Positions 1 through 12,283 of a DNA stretch of 64,000 nucleotides are shown in pieces. The notes beneath the pieces are model-generated. The model saw nothing but the letters and a program-made list of their open reading frames with translations. It did no database searches and was not told the DNA's origin. The stretch is taken from positions 1 through 64,000 of the forward strand of contig JAIXMR010000130.1 in assembly GCA_025677835.1 (NCBI GenBank), written 5' to 3'. The DNA is from Sporodiniella umbellata (lineage: Eukaryota; Mucoromycota; Mucoromycetes; Mucorales; Rhizopodaceae). Numbering within the stretch: position 1 is the stretch's first letter; each line of letters opens with the position of its first letter. The position numbers and the translations under genes were made by a program.

Positions 1-2
1 AA

Positions 3-1310
3 CTACCCCGATCCCAGGGAGGTTTAGGGGCTCTGGACCCTCTAATGCAAATGAAAGCCCTTCAGTGGAGATGGCTGGTTCCGACTATGCTCGAATATGA
101 TGGGCTACAGAACATATCAAACATATATGATCCTTTGCTTTACCCCAGCGTAAAATACTCCCAGTATTTACTTCAATCTACTTCGGTACCATGCCCGGCT
201 TGCCCCTCTAAAACCGGTTTGCGCGCCTTACTCTTCCCTTCCTTCCGATCTCACCGCTTTTCAGAACATTCATTACACTGTTTCTCCTCTCTGTTTTCCG
301 CATTGAAAACTGTTTTGCCCTCGCTGCCCCAGCACTGCTCGATCAACCCCAACACCACCCTCTCCACTCCATTGAATACACTGATTCATCCTGGTAAGAA
401 GCTGGCAGTCTTCCCTCCACAGATAGACTACACACTCTCTCTCCCCTTTGTGTGTTTACAAAAAACCTTTCATCGTCTGACAGGTAATCACATATTGATC
501 CTCGATCAATCTACATTTTCATTACGTCTTAGGACCTTCTCTTCGACCGAGACACGCTACCACACCAAGACTAGTAAAAATATTATTAACCTCCTCCGGG
601 AAGGGCGCATAAGTCTCTCTCCACTAGTCAATCTCCACAAGACATATCCAGACTCTTCAACTGCACAAGTAGAGTTTCTACCGATATTTCTATCTATTTG
701 GAAAGTCAACTCTGTTCGGCTACTAAGGCCTGAGATGATTAAACCTACCCCTAGGACATTTAGACTTTTCATAAGCCAACGAAAGACACTCGAGGTATCA
801 CCGAAATCTACTGCAAGTGTCCAGTTCAACATGGATCTTGCAGCTAAGCAAATCCCTTGGTCACTGTTTTGTTCACAAAAAATTCCACTAAAAGCCAGAA
901 CAATTTGGTATAAAATCCTTCATCGCTCTATTCCTCATACTGGTCTGCTACACAAATTTCTACCGACCAAATTCCAATCCGACCTGTGCCCTCTTTGTGA
1001 GAAAGAAAAAGACTCTTTGATTCATTTCCTATACACCTGCCCAAAAATAGTCCCCGTTTGGCAACAGACCGCACACACCTACTTCGATGACAACTGGTCG
1101 CCCTGTATATGGTTCTTCCTTTCAGACTTACACATAGCTGTCACACACATAACCGCCTTTCCTCCTAGACATCCGAAAACTACGTCTGTGATCCAACTGT
1201 TCTCAGCCCAAATAATAGCTTGTACATTACAAGCAATATGGTCTGCTCGTTGGCATCACATTTTTCACCAGATCCCTTTCACAACTTCCACAGTTTTCGC
1301 TCAAACGTAA
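3..1310 (+). mobile_element. 3' part of a LINE (non-LTR retrotransposon) reverse-transcriptase ORF
   Basis: The frame is open from base 3, before the first ATG at 45, so the window cuts into a longer ORF. The N-terminal visible part reads like the post-palm region of LINE polymerases (GGLGALDPLMQMKALQWRW). Near residues 280-345 there is the zinc-binding domain typical of LINE RT C-termini: RTIWYKILH, then CPLCEKEKDSLIHFLYTCP (Cys-x2-Cys...His-x4-Cys). The ORF ends at a clean TAA and is followed by a short 3' UTR and an A-run, as in a LINE 3' end. The catalytic FADD region lies outside the window, so activity cannot be judged. No internal stop is present in the 435 visible codons, which suggests a fairly young copy. 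Confidence 0.85.
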
Positions 1311-1431
1311 AAGCTCATTCTCCAGCTCCACTCCGAACTCCAGTTGTGTCACGACATATGATCAGTGATTTTGGATTCCTTGTTACCAAGAACTGAGTCG
1401 TTTAATGTCGACCCCACAAAAAAAAAAAAAT
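1311..1431 (+). mobile_element. LINE 3' UTR and poly(A) end
   Basis: This is a short non-coding tail after the LINE stop codon, ending in 13 A at about 1419-1431 followed by TTA repeats. An A-rich or simple-repeat tail is the usual mark of target-primed LINE integration. A second A-run at 1506-1521 might be an older tail. No target-site duplication can be shown because the 5' end is outside the window. Confidence 0.6.
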
Positions 1432-1761
1432 TATTATTATTACTATATTTATTCCTTAATAGTCTATTGGACTTTAAATAAACCAGGATTTCTCTGAAAT
1501 TCCCTAAAAAAAAAAAAAAAAATAATTATGAAAGCATCTGAATTACCCTAGCATGCCCCTCAGACTATAAAAAAAGTATTGTTGACTAATACATGCAAGT
1601 TATGTATAGTGAAGTCTTTGTTATGTTTTTTTTTATATTTACATGCGTGTATATAGGACATTATTCTCTTTGCATTACAGCAGCTCTAAAGTCGCCGAGT
1701 TAATCCCTGCTGCCACTTTTGTTATCTCTCTCTCTTTCCGTCGTCCTTATGGTCATTTTAC

Positions 1762-2216
1762 ATCATCTCTACATTCTCTGTATACAAAATTATGTCAAAA
1801 CACGCTCAGGCATTTATTTATGCTACATCAGCCCTGGGATTTTTTTCTTCAGTCGCTGTGTTAAGATGTTTTTGGTGCGCGGTGTTTAATGGTGGTAGAT
1901 TTTGGTGTATTGTCAGGTATACTAACTTAATTGAATATGTATTTTTTTCCTTTGCCCTATTTCTTTTTCCCCAATTTTTTTCTAACCCTCCTTCTATCTC
2001 TCTTTTCTTTTGTATAGTTATATAGCTGTAAAGTGTATAGTGGCAATTGCAATGATGTTGGTGAATCTTAAACGTATGGTGACTTCAGTAACTCTCGTTT
2101 TTTGTGTAGCGACCAAAAAGAAGAAAGAAAAAAAGAACCCAGCTCTGATAGACCATAAATCTATGCAAGGTAATGTTTTGACATATTGAGGTGTACAAAG
2201 AATGAATAGAAATGGT
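1762..2216. repeat. Degenerate inverted repeat, arms about 100 bp
   Basis: The plus strand of 1762-1860 resembles the minus strand of 2107-2216. Both arms share ATGTCAAAACA and the same order of flanking words, and even their chance translations match (SLHSLYTKLCQN versus SIHSLYTSICQN). The arms are clearly diverged and separated by about 245 bp. This could be an old MITE-like element or two oppositely inserted repeat copies. No coding function is claimed. Confidence 0.5.
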
Positions 2217-4101
2217 GGCATTATGACAAAGACAGAGGCAGGCGAAGGCTCTCAACAGTAAAAAAAAATTTGGAATCAGATGTACTCTCACCTGCTCGTA
2301 ATTGATTCTGCATATCAAGGCTTTTTACTAATTCTTGATAACTAAGAAGAGTACACGTCATACTTTAATTCTCAAAACGTCTCACACACTGAGCATTGAA
2401 CATAACAATAAATACATGAATACGTTTTTTTTTTTTTCAACTATATACTATTTTCTGCAAAATTGCTTTAATTCTTAGATAAATTGAAACTTTTTCTTTT
2501 GTTTTCCATTTAAAAAAGACTTATTGCCAATATCTAGCTTTTTTTTATACAAAAAGTCATCTTTTGTTTAAAAATATCAGCTTGCTCTAAATTTCAAAAG
2601 AAGTTCCAAACAAAGAGAGGAGAACATGAAAAATTTACTATATCAAAATGTGTGTGCAAAGATTGAAGGCTGTTTCGTGTGCACCTTGGCTTTTCTAAGC
2701 TAACTGATTCTCCTTTGTTTTTGTTTACTCTTTTGTAGCACCTTTCCTTTTTTTTTCTATTTCTATTCAAGACGCCGATAAAAGCTAAATTTTCAAATGA
2801 CCTCTTTGTTTTTGAGGCCCATACTAGGAGGCTAATATTTATACTAATATAGTTAAAGTTCACTTTACTTTTGTTTTAGAACAAAAATAAACGTCTGGTT
2901 AAAAAAAAAAGCTCCTTAGAACGCAAAAAGCCAAAGAAAATTTACATAAGGTTATAAAAAAAAAATATGTATAGCTCTGATAGTTTGTCTGTCTATTTTT
3001 AAGGTAGGATTTGCAAAAAAAGAAAAGGGAAAATCAAAGCTCCGTATTCATGCAAGTCTTTCTATACTTCAAATCTATTGGTTGAAAAAAAGATCAGAGC
3101 AAAAAAAAAGAACAAGCGCAAATACAAATTGAAAGAATGATGCAGTGTTAAAAAAAGTGATTGAAAGTTCAAGAGCATTTCATAGTAGTTTTAAGAAAAA
3201 CCTGGTAAAAACAGACGAAAAAAAAAAAGCAGAGTAAACAAGGGTAAATTAAAATAAAAAGACATGTGGTATAGTGTGCTGGGGCTGAACTTTAGATTTG
3301 CCAAGTCATTGTATCAACAGTGCTTTTTTGTACTACAGATTTTTGCTTGCCTACTGGCTACCTTCTCCTTTTTTTTCTTTTTTTTTTTTTTTTTTTTTTT
3401 TTTGAAACATTACAAGTTTTGGCTGAATGCCTAAGTTAAACTAAACTTTAAAAAAAAAAAGAGAGGGCCTGGAATTTATTTATTGTGGCTTTCGTTGGAA
3501 TAAAACCAAGTTTTGAAAGTCCTTTGTTTATTGTTGACTATCAACAAACTTTTGATCTAATGACGGTACGCAATTCTCTTTTTAATTGGTTATCTGACTA
3601 CTCGTGTACCCTTTCAGCTACCGATCCACCTGTGCTACACACTAGAAAAAACTCCCAACAGCCCTTAATATATAGGATGAATAAATTGACGTTCAAGTTA
3701 TCTCATAGTCAACAGTAACTATTTTTGGATCGGTGCTGGTATTTAGACCTATCTCTGGTCAAGAGGCATTAAACAGAAAAGTATTTAAACAAATGATATT
3801 TGCAGGCTTTTTTCATACATCTTCATCATATCAAACTCTCTTCTGATGAAAAGCTACAATATCTCTATGGTCTACATACCTCTATTATCTGCTATCTTTG
3901 GTCCAAATAATTAACACATACATCCAAGTCAATCAATTAAAAACTCTGCCTCATCTTAGTCAAAACCAACTGCAAACTTATCAAGATACCCAAGTCCATG
4001 GCTTATACATGCTCTAGTCAATACTATGCCAACCTTTTCTACAAAACTATATATTAGTCTCATCAAAAAAGCCACTTGGTCAATATATTTTGGTATCTAC
4101 C

Positions 4102-4268
4102 ATCATCTTCTGGTGCTCAGTCTCTGCTATCATCTTCTGGTGTTCAGCCTCTACTATCATCTTCTGGTGTTCAGTCTCTGCTATCATCTTCTGGTGTTCA
4201 GTCTCTGCTATCATCTTCTGGTGCTCAGTCTCTGCTATCATCTTCTGGTGTTCAGTCTCTGCTATCAT
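4102..4268. repeat. Minisatellite, 27-bp unit, six copies
   Basis: Six consecutive 27-bp units run from 4102 to 4263, followed by the first five bases of another unit. Units differ only at one or two positions (GTGCTCAG or GTGTTCAG; one CCTCTACT variant). Because 27 is a multiple of three, several frames stay open through the array, producing spurious repetitive ORFs on both strands. There are no spacers, so this is not CRISPR-like. Confidence 0.9.
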
Positions 4269-6609
4269 TCCCTTGTGCTTATTCACTGATACTTTTTCAA
4301 TCTCTCCATTTGTGTACTACTATACCTCATGTTTAGATGACAACTTCACTCTTTGGCATTTTGTCTATGGTTGCTCCAACAATGGCTCTCCTTTGGTAGG
4401 TAGGTATTTCGAACTGTTGCTTTTCACAGTCTTACTTCCATGAACACAAGCTTAGTCTTGTGTTGGTAAGACGTTGGTGTCTGGTCATTGATCGTAGTGC
4501 AGGGTTGCGGCAACCCTCTAGGCGTAGACCAAAAGCATACTTGAGTATTTTTTTTTGTTTTCGTATTTAGGTTGTCAAGACTACTGCTGCTTTACCACGT
4601 TGCCTGCCAAAGAGTGATTGTCTGTTAAACTTAAAGTACCTCGACTTTATTCAAAGCCTGTCAAATTTACAATTCTGCTTAAACTTATATTCTCAAAACT
4701 ATACTTTTTTCAAAAAAAAAAAAACCCTTCTACTATCAACCCCACAAATAAAAGCCTTCTGTAGTACACAAAAAAATTTTTATTATTATTTGTTACAATG
4801 TCTTTGTCTTATAAACAACAATACAAGAGCTCTTCGTGTTGTTTCATACTTCTCCGTTTATTTCCCTTTCAAGCTGATACTAGCAACAAACTTCGATGTG
4901 ATGCTTACCTTTGTTCCTAGCGTTTAAATCAATGTGTCTTTCTAGAGATTGTTGTGTATTATGAAGGAGAGAACACATATCTTTTTTGAGTGAATAAGCA
5001 GGTAAATAAATGAACGGATGTATGGTTAATTAAATGAATTAATAGATTGATGGGCAGATGACTTCTTGAAAATATAGGATCTAGAACAAAGAGTAATGTA
5101 GAGCCGAACGTAAAATTCTGTATATGAGTCATTATAAAGTCTAGTGCAAAAGTTAATGTAGATGCTGGCGTAAAACACAGAGTTGAATTAGTGTAAAAAT
5201 CAGTACTCTAGTATGAATTATGCTTCAGTCGAGATTGGTGTTGAGGCACAAGCACAACTGTATGGATACCAAAAATACGATTTCACTCAGCACGCCGTTT
5301 ACTGGCAAACCTTATAGTCAGCAAGTAAAAGCAATATACACAAGCTATTGTACCATAGTATATATAAAAAGATAGGAGTTTTATCTGTAAACACCCAAGG
5401 TATCTCATCTATGGCTAAATCACATGCGTATATAGAAATACATGGGGCTTTTTGCAAGGGCAGCCACAAAAAGTTGGCGTGAAAGTACTATTCAAGCCAA
5501 GTAAAAATACGCAACGTGCGCTTAAATCTTTTTAATCAGATTAGCGTACACTTTTTATTTCTGCTACTCCAGCTCTCTGTTGTTGGTTTAAGTGACTGAA
5601 ACTGTTTTTCGATTTTACTGCTATTTTATCGATCTCAATTCGCCTTTTTCTTTTACATATAGTACATTAACAAACATACCGTAGCCTATTGTACTTATCT
5701 TTGAATTCACTCAGAATAACAAGCGCCAGCACAGCAACACTTGGCCAAACTGGCTTATCTTTTCTTTTTCTCGTCTAGTCACACTGTAAACATCCCTCTT
5801 TTTTTTTTTTTTTTTTTTTCGTGAATATTGGAACTTGTCAGGCCATCTAAGAGTTCTTTTGTGTTTATAGCCTAATAATAACCGGTAGCTTTACAGCCCA
5901 AAGTTTTGTTACAAAGTACACGGCAATTGACACGTTTTTTTTTAAAAAATATATTAGCTCTGTAATTTTTAACTCCAATAGCCCCAAGTTAACAGTATTA
6001 TAGCCTTCCTCATATTAAAAATGGAGCTGCCTTTAGTCTCACTGGTTTTTTGATCATGTTATTTCCAGTCTTGGTTAATATCGTATATTTATACATGGTT
6101 TGTACTATAAAGTGCGACATCGGTTTCGATAATATTGTGCAGTCATGTTTTTATTTGTCTTTTTCTAGAACTCAACCGAAAGCTTTTTATTAGGAGCATG
6201 TCAGTCCTACCTAAGACTTCTTCATCAATTACTGAAGTAATTTGTTAAGCAATTAAGGTGATTAAACCAGTCAATGTTGATATTTATTTGCCCTTTTATA
6301 TCCAATTACAAATAAATGGAGAGTTTGTCTTCATACAAGTATTATCCAGTTCTGCTCTATTAACTCTGAAGTCACAATACTTTTTTACAGATCTACTTCT
6401 ACCAAAAGTACGTTTCAGCAATTTTTTGAACATTTTGATAAACTGAAGACTGCCTGTCATAAACTTGTCTTAATATACGCATTCTGTATGAAAGATGTCT
6501 ACTAATTTAAGTACTCAGTATTTTTTTTTACCACCCCTTACTTAATATCTATACTAATTCAATATTTACAGCAAGTATAAATACGCTGTTATTTTATTTA
6601 ATAAAACAC

Positions 6610-6680
6610 CAGTCAATTGTCAACCAATTATACTCCTTTTAGACTGTCCATCTATCATTCCCTTTTCTTTTTATTAGACA
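6610..6680. repeat. Dispersed repeat fragment (copy 1)
   Basis: This stretch begins with GTCAATTGTCAACCAA and shares its following bases with 43238-43310, including a common chance reading of QLST(N/K)YTP(F/I)R. Two copies 36 kb apart, one inside the inverted-repeat element, suggest a dispersed repeat family. Neither copy appears to be a gene. Confidence 0.45.
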
Positions 6681-9182
6681 GTAACAAGAAAGTAAAGAAC
6701 GGGGATTATAAAAAAAAACAAAAAAAGGAGACAAACAGACTAGAAACAATATCATGGTTAGAATACAATACCAAAAATGCTTTTGGCTACCGCCTTATTG
6801 AAGAGAAAATTACTTTTGAAGGAAGGTATTAATCAAAAGCAAAACTTCTCCAAGTAATGGGTATTAGAAAAAGGCATCAAGTATATAAAGTTGGTCAAAA
6901 TAGTCTTAGATCAGTATATTAATAGCCTTTAATTGCAACGCTTTTAGCCCAACAGTCATTAATTTGGATTCAGCTATTACCAAAGCAACGAAGAGGATCT
7001 ACATAGGAAGAAAGCTTGCGTCAGAATTTTTGAATTCAGCCCTAAACGGTTTTTTATTCACCTTTAAACATCAAGAAAGCAATAAAATTAGTCATCATCA
7101 ATCAGAGTGTTTACAAAAGAAGATATACATATTTTTTGGTCAAATCATGAAGCCAACTTTTTTTGAGTTGCCACGGCAACATGATTGACAAGATGCTTTG
7201 AGTTTTCTTATTATTGCTGAAAATTTGATCTTGGAGATCTGGATTTTATTCTGTATAGATTATTGATGGACAACGATAACATAATGGGCTGCAGTCACTG
7301 TAATAAATCAAATATAAACCATAAAACTAGCGGGTACAAGCACAATCCTGACTCTTCTCAGAGATAAAAGGGACTATTGATAGTTTTTTAGAGTGTTCCT
7401 GAGAAAAAAGAAAATAAGACAATGGTGAAAACAGTCATCAGACAGCTCTTGTATTGAGTATACAAGAAATAAGAGATTAAAGCTAGTTTCAGAATCTTTA
7501 AGAAATGGTTTTCGAATGACCATTATGGATGGGAGCGTTATGTAGTGTTTACCATATACACTGGTGGAAGTCGCAACCTATAGGCTTACTTCAAGTAACC
7601 CCAATATCTTTAATACAAAGAAGCAAAAGTCAGTTTGGTTGTTCGTTCCCTTTAGAGCATAACGGCAGGGACTTTCTGTCAACAAACATAAAAGCGCTTT
7701 ACAATTTTGATAATAAGCACTAAAAAACTGGGTCTAATCGTGTGTTTGGCATTATTTTTTGTTTGGCCTTTGTTATTGGGTAGATATTGTACCATCGCTC
7801 TGTCTTCTCTTCCTGCCGACGTACTTTACATGGTGTAGAGTTAATCACAAGTCCTGAGTCAATAATGTTTTCAAAACCCGAATGTCTTTTCTTCTGAATG
7901 TAAGATTTCAAGCTTAATAAATCATATAGCCAAAACTATGGAAAGTAAATAAAGCATGCAGTTTCCAGGTAGTTCTAGGAAAAAAAATGCTGTTTCCGTT
8001 GAGATTATCAGGTAAATAGGAGGGCAAACATATCTTTCCCATACAAAATCTTAGATGCTTCTTTTCTCTATATTGCCATTACTAATAGTATGCAAATGTC
8101 TTGTATTGTTTATAAAGCGCTCTAGGCCAAACTTTGCTGAGCTTGGAAAAAAGGAGAGAGAATTATTCATAGTATGTACATTTTCATGTATACTATGCCC
8201 TTTTGGGATTACACAATTTTTATAAAACACTATCAAAACCCTAGACTCTTTCCTGTACATATATGAGATCTTTTTCACCATCTTTGGTTTCAAGATGAGG
8301 AAAATTCAGCCCCATTGATAAACCAAACCTAAGACTCTTCTTTAGTATATAGCAAAAATACAGCAAACGGTTTCTATCAAAATATTTGAACGCCTTCCAT
8401 TTGCCTTTATAAAACTGCTGATTTCATCATAAGCCCTTCTTTGGACTTCAGGGTAGTATCAGAGTGTAGCCATAGCTCATACGTGTACAAAGAAAAGGCA
8501 CTGGGCTTTGCTGCACAACAGTAATCATTACAAGTATAATAGATAGGTCAGTTGTTTGGCGATACTTAACCAGAACTATATAGGCAGTGTTTGCTGAAGG
8601 GGTATGTCTAACACTTTAGGACGGAATGTACATGTTTTGAACTCTCTTTTCTTTCAAACGGTACGGAGCATACGCAGACATGTAGTTTGTATTTTTTTCT
8701 ATTAAAAGTTGTGAGCTCAGGGCCAAGCAAACCTAACGTCTCACAATCTGGTTGTACTCTAAGAATTACCACGTTGAATCGTATTCTGCAAGACTTTTCT
8801 TGCCACTCCCTTTCCTCATACTGGCTACATACACATCGTTACAACAAGCAGCAGATAAATTATCTTTTTGTGACTGAAAAACGGATCCTCCGTGTATAAA
8901 GCACCACGTCCAAGATAAAAGCATTGACTCCCTTTTAATCGGCTGTCTAAACAAATGGGTGGTAACAAAATACACTTTAGCATGTTTTACTTTGTATTTG
9001 GAACTATGGTGGGGGGAAAGAGGTTACTCAGTTATAGATGTATGTTTGTAACTCGATATAAGTAGCATCTTTATCGAAAGAGGATATCAGTATACAAGTT
9101 TATGAAGGCAAAAAAAAGGGGGTATAGTGAGTTGAAGAAAACCATGCATATATGCATATACTATTTATGTATGTATTATAAT

Positions 9183-12100
9183 TTACAGGCCAATGTTTTG
9201 AACTCTTTTAGCACCAATACCACCCTTCTTCTTTTCTCTTAACTCAGCCATACGCTATTTAAACATGAGGGTTGTTTCTTTGATACATGCAATTTAAATT
9301 TACTTGTTTTCTTTCTTCTCTACGGCGCTCCAATTCTAACTGCTTATCATCCTTTGTGTTTAGAGTAGATATCATGGAGTCTAGACCTTCTTCTTCTACG
9401 ACTATCACAAAAATCAATACAACCCAAATTAAAAACCAGGTTTACCTTGGGGTTTGGGCTTGGGTTTAGGTTTGGCCAATCCTAGTTTCATTGATCCTTG
9501 GGCTTTTTCAGCTTTGGAAGAGTGTTGAGCTAGATCAAAAGAGTGGGTCGACTGTACAATGTTATGAGCAGATCTGGTTGCTGGACTGGGCGAGTCTATT
9601 AGAATATTAGTCTATTGTTTTGTTTTCCATTATTTTCATTTACCCCAAATCTCAGTCGTGCTTTCTGTTTCATCTCCGAGTTCCAGAGGTATACTGTCTT
9701 CGTCATCCCACCCATTTGAGTTCTCAATATTAGGTTCTATACTCTGAGTATCAAAGAGTTTGGGCATACTTGGGCTATTTTGAGGCGAGGGCATCTTTGG
9801 GGTATTGCTATTTGGTGATGCACTGACAGGATTTCCAATCTCCCCATTAGGTGTTGAAAACTAAGGAGGTATTCATTATTCAATTGTATCAGAAGGAAAA
9901 AAAATTCAACTACCCTTGACTGAATTGACGATACTGCCCATCCTGCAAGCCCTTTTGTTGCAGTTCCTAAAACGCTATTCATACTTGTTGTTTGTGCTAC
10001 AGCTTCTTCAGGTGTAGGTACTGCAGTACTGACTTGGATTGCTGTCTCTGGCTATTTAATTACAGTACGTTAGAATCTATTGAAGACCAAAGAAAAAGAA
10101 AGGAATACCATAGTTTCTGCAAATTCTTGAGTCTTTTTCACAAACAAATTCAGTGTTTTAAAAGCTTGATCACGAACAGGTCTATTATACATAACTTTGT
10201 GTGAATACAATGAGTTTCTTTACATCCATATTTACTTTTCTTTATCAATCAGTGCCACAGAAATAGCAGGTATAGCTTTGAATGCACATTCTTGAGCATC
10301 GTAATAATCAAGTGTAGCTTCAGGTAATGAAAAAAATCAGCGTTTTTTTTTTTTTTTTTTGAAAGCATAACTCATAGTGCATTTACCGCTTAGAGCCATT
10401 AGAGCAGCTACTCTCGCATGATGAAAACTATCGCGCATACTTCGAATAAAAGCCGCGACAAGTATTTTTTTCCTTGTCTAGATATTATAGATAATTTAGT
10501 TACAGGGCTGGCTAAATTGGGAACTTTTGTTTTTACATTTTCGCTCAAGTTTTTTGCGATTTTTCCAAGGCAGATGACAGTATTGGTTCTGATTCCAGGC
10601 TCAGGGTCGGTTTGAAGTTTTGCGATGTGTTTCAACAGTTCGTAATTGATGACTCTTTCACTTAGTTTTGGAACCACAAGCAAAACTGACTTGATTGTTT
10701 GTTCGCGAATGACAGGCACCACGTCTGTAAAGCCCGTAGCCTGAAACAAGTTAGATTTCTGTCTCAGGTTATGAACAGCTTACAATGTTTGGGAAAACTT
10801 GTTCAGTCACGACTTTGTTTGTCATGTGTCCAATAAATTTATGAAGGTTTTCTAGCAAGCTGATTCGAATAGCACGATCTGGCGAGGCAAACATACGAAC
10901 CACAGGCTCGATAATAATGGTTTCATACTCTTGGTCTGATAGATGATCGCCTACTTTCACGATAGTACGAAGTACTTTTGCCCCACCTGCTGCATATTCA
11001 AATGACTTTATCAGCTCTGGAAGTATTTTGTATTTGCAAAACTGGGGTGGAAACGACTCGATATAAGCGTCTATGTTTTTGAAAAAGGTGTCTTTTTCGT
11101 GTTGTTCTTTGATGTTGATATTTTCTAAAAATAAGCTGACATTGACAAATTCGGTCGTAAAGAACCCTTTGGGTCCTAGTCCTTCATCTATAAACATATC
11201 CGCGCTAGCTCTAGCTTTGGCATTGGGGTTCAGTAGTTGAGTATAGATTCGAAGCATTTTTTGGGGTATACTGCCTTTTTGGTTTAGCAACGAGTCTGTT
11301 GTTTCAAATCGGTGATTGTATGTTTCGTATATTAAGCAGCCAAGATGATAGGAATCAAGCGATCCTTCTGGTAATCTATGGGTGGTGTCAATACTTTTTT
11401 TTTTTTTTCCGAGTAGAATCTATGTACTCTTTTATAGATGTCCATCCGGCTTTTTTTACTTCTGGCGAGGCATAACGTTGCGCATCGGAAACCAGGCCAC
11501 CAAAGGTCTATAGTGAAAGACGAAACAAAACACGTTCAATTTTTTACATTTGAACATATACATCAGGCACCTACTAGAATAACAGGGCTTTCTTCTTTCA
11601 TTGAGCACAAAAGTTCAAACCCGCCTAGTTTCCATTCCCCAGCTTTGTTTGTAAATATGGATGCGATTCGAACGTTGCCGTGAACCATATCACAGGATGT
11701 CAAGAACTTTATGGCATTCTAGAAACCGAAAAAAAAAAAAAAAAAAGTAAGGATGTCTACTCTTCAAGAGTAGGTTGATCTATTTACTGCTATTTTGTAA
11801 AGCCCCCATGTGATAAGGTTCTTGTTTGGATCTTGGTTAAGCTGATTGGATAGGGGTTCAACAGGATCTGTTACAAACATAATGCTCTGTTCTGTCTATT
11901 TTTGGCGAGTGACGTCGTCTTAGTATTTGAAAACTGAGCCGACATCCATGAAGTTTTATTACCTCTACACCGTCCAGATATCGCAACATGTCTGGATGTC
12001 TCATTGTTCTTATTCTCTTGAAAGCATTTCGAGCTAACAGAACGCGATCTCTATTTTTCGTGCAATCAAATACAAAGATAGATACTTCAGAGCCATCTTC

Positions 12101-12283
12101 CTAAACGCATGATGAATAAAAATTCCATTGAGAAACGACACTTGCTTTTTTTGTTCCTCGATGGAGACTCCAGATGGATTGTTCCGAATAAAATTCCACT
12201 TTGTCGCCAAGGGCATAGCCAAATGAATTGTCTTTGCTTAATAAAGATAGGCTGCTTTTTACAAATCCAGAAAGGAAGGCCAT
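9183..12283 (-). CDS. SCYL1/Cex1-type N-terminal pseudokinase with HEAT repeats
   Basis: SCYL1/Cex1 proteins act in nuclear tRNA export and COPI/Golgi trafficking. The start is the ATG at 12281-12283: MAFLSGFVKSSLSLLSKDNS, then FGYALGDKVEFYSEQSIWSL, the typical family N-terminus. The kinase-like domain is degenerate: HGNVRIASIF replaces the HRD loop and GGFELL replaces DFG, so it should be catalytically dead. HEAT-type repeats follow around 11290-10410 (for example EPGIRTNTVICLGKIAKNL). The tail contains GLAGWAVSSIQ, acidic/Pro stretches, a KPKPKPKP run, and a basic coiled end (LELERRREERKQ, RMAELREKKKGG) finishing with the stop at 9183-9185. There are a dozen or so exons; some donors are weak (GTCG after exon 1), so exact joins need transcripts. 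It is the most downstream member of a minus-strand run. Confidence 0.9.

Larger units (their letters stand above)
1432..9182. other. AT-rich gene desert of about 7.7 kb
   Basis: No convincing gene was found on either strand. All open frames are under about 120 codons, low in complexity, and lack family motifs or joinable exons. The stretch contains many A- and T-runs (for example the T-run around 3376-3403 and another near 5800-5819), one minisatellite, a degenerate inverted repeat at 1762-2216, a short hairpin around 4504-4518, and sequence islands that resemble others in the window (6610-6680 and 43238-43310). It lies between a LINE end and the 3' end of the SCYL1/Cex1-like gene. Confidence 0.6.

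Noticed and set aside
1643..2025. Short plus-strand ORFs as genes
   Set aside because: No motif, biased composition, and they overlap the degenerate inverted repeat.
4102..4268. CRISPR-like array
   Set aside because: The units are contiguous with no spacers, and the host is a eukaryote.
4026..4443. Repetitive ORFs on both strands (LLVFSLCYH and MIAETEHQK repeats)
   Set aside because: They are translations of the 27-bp minisatellite, open only because the unit length is divisible by three.
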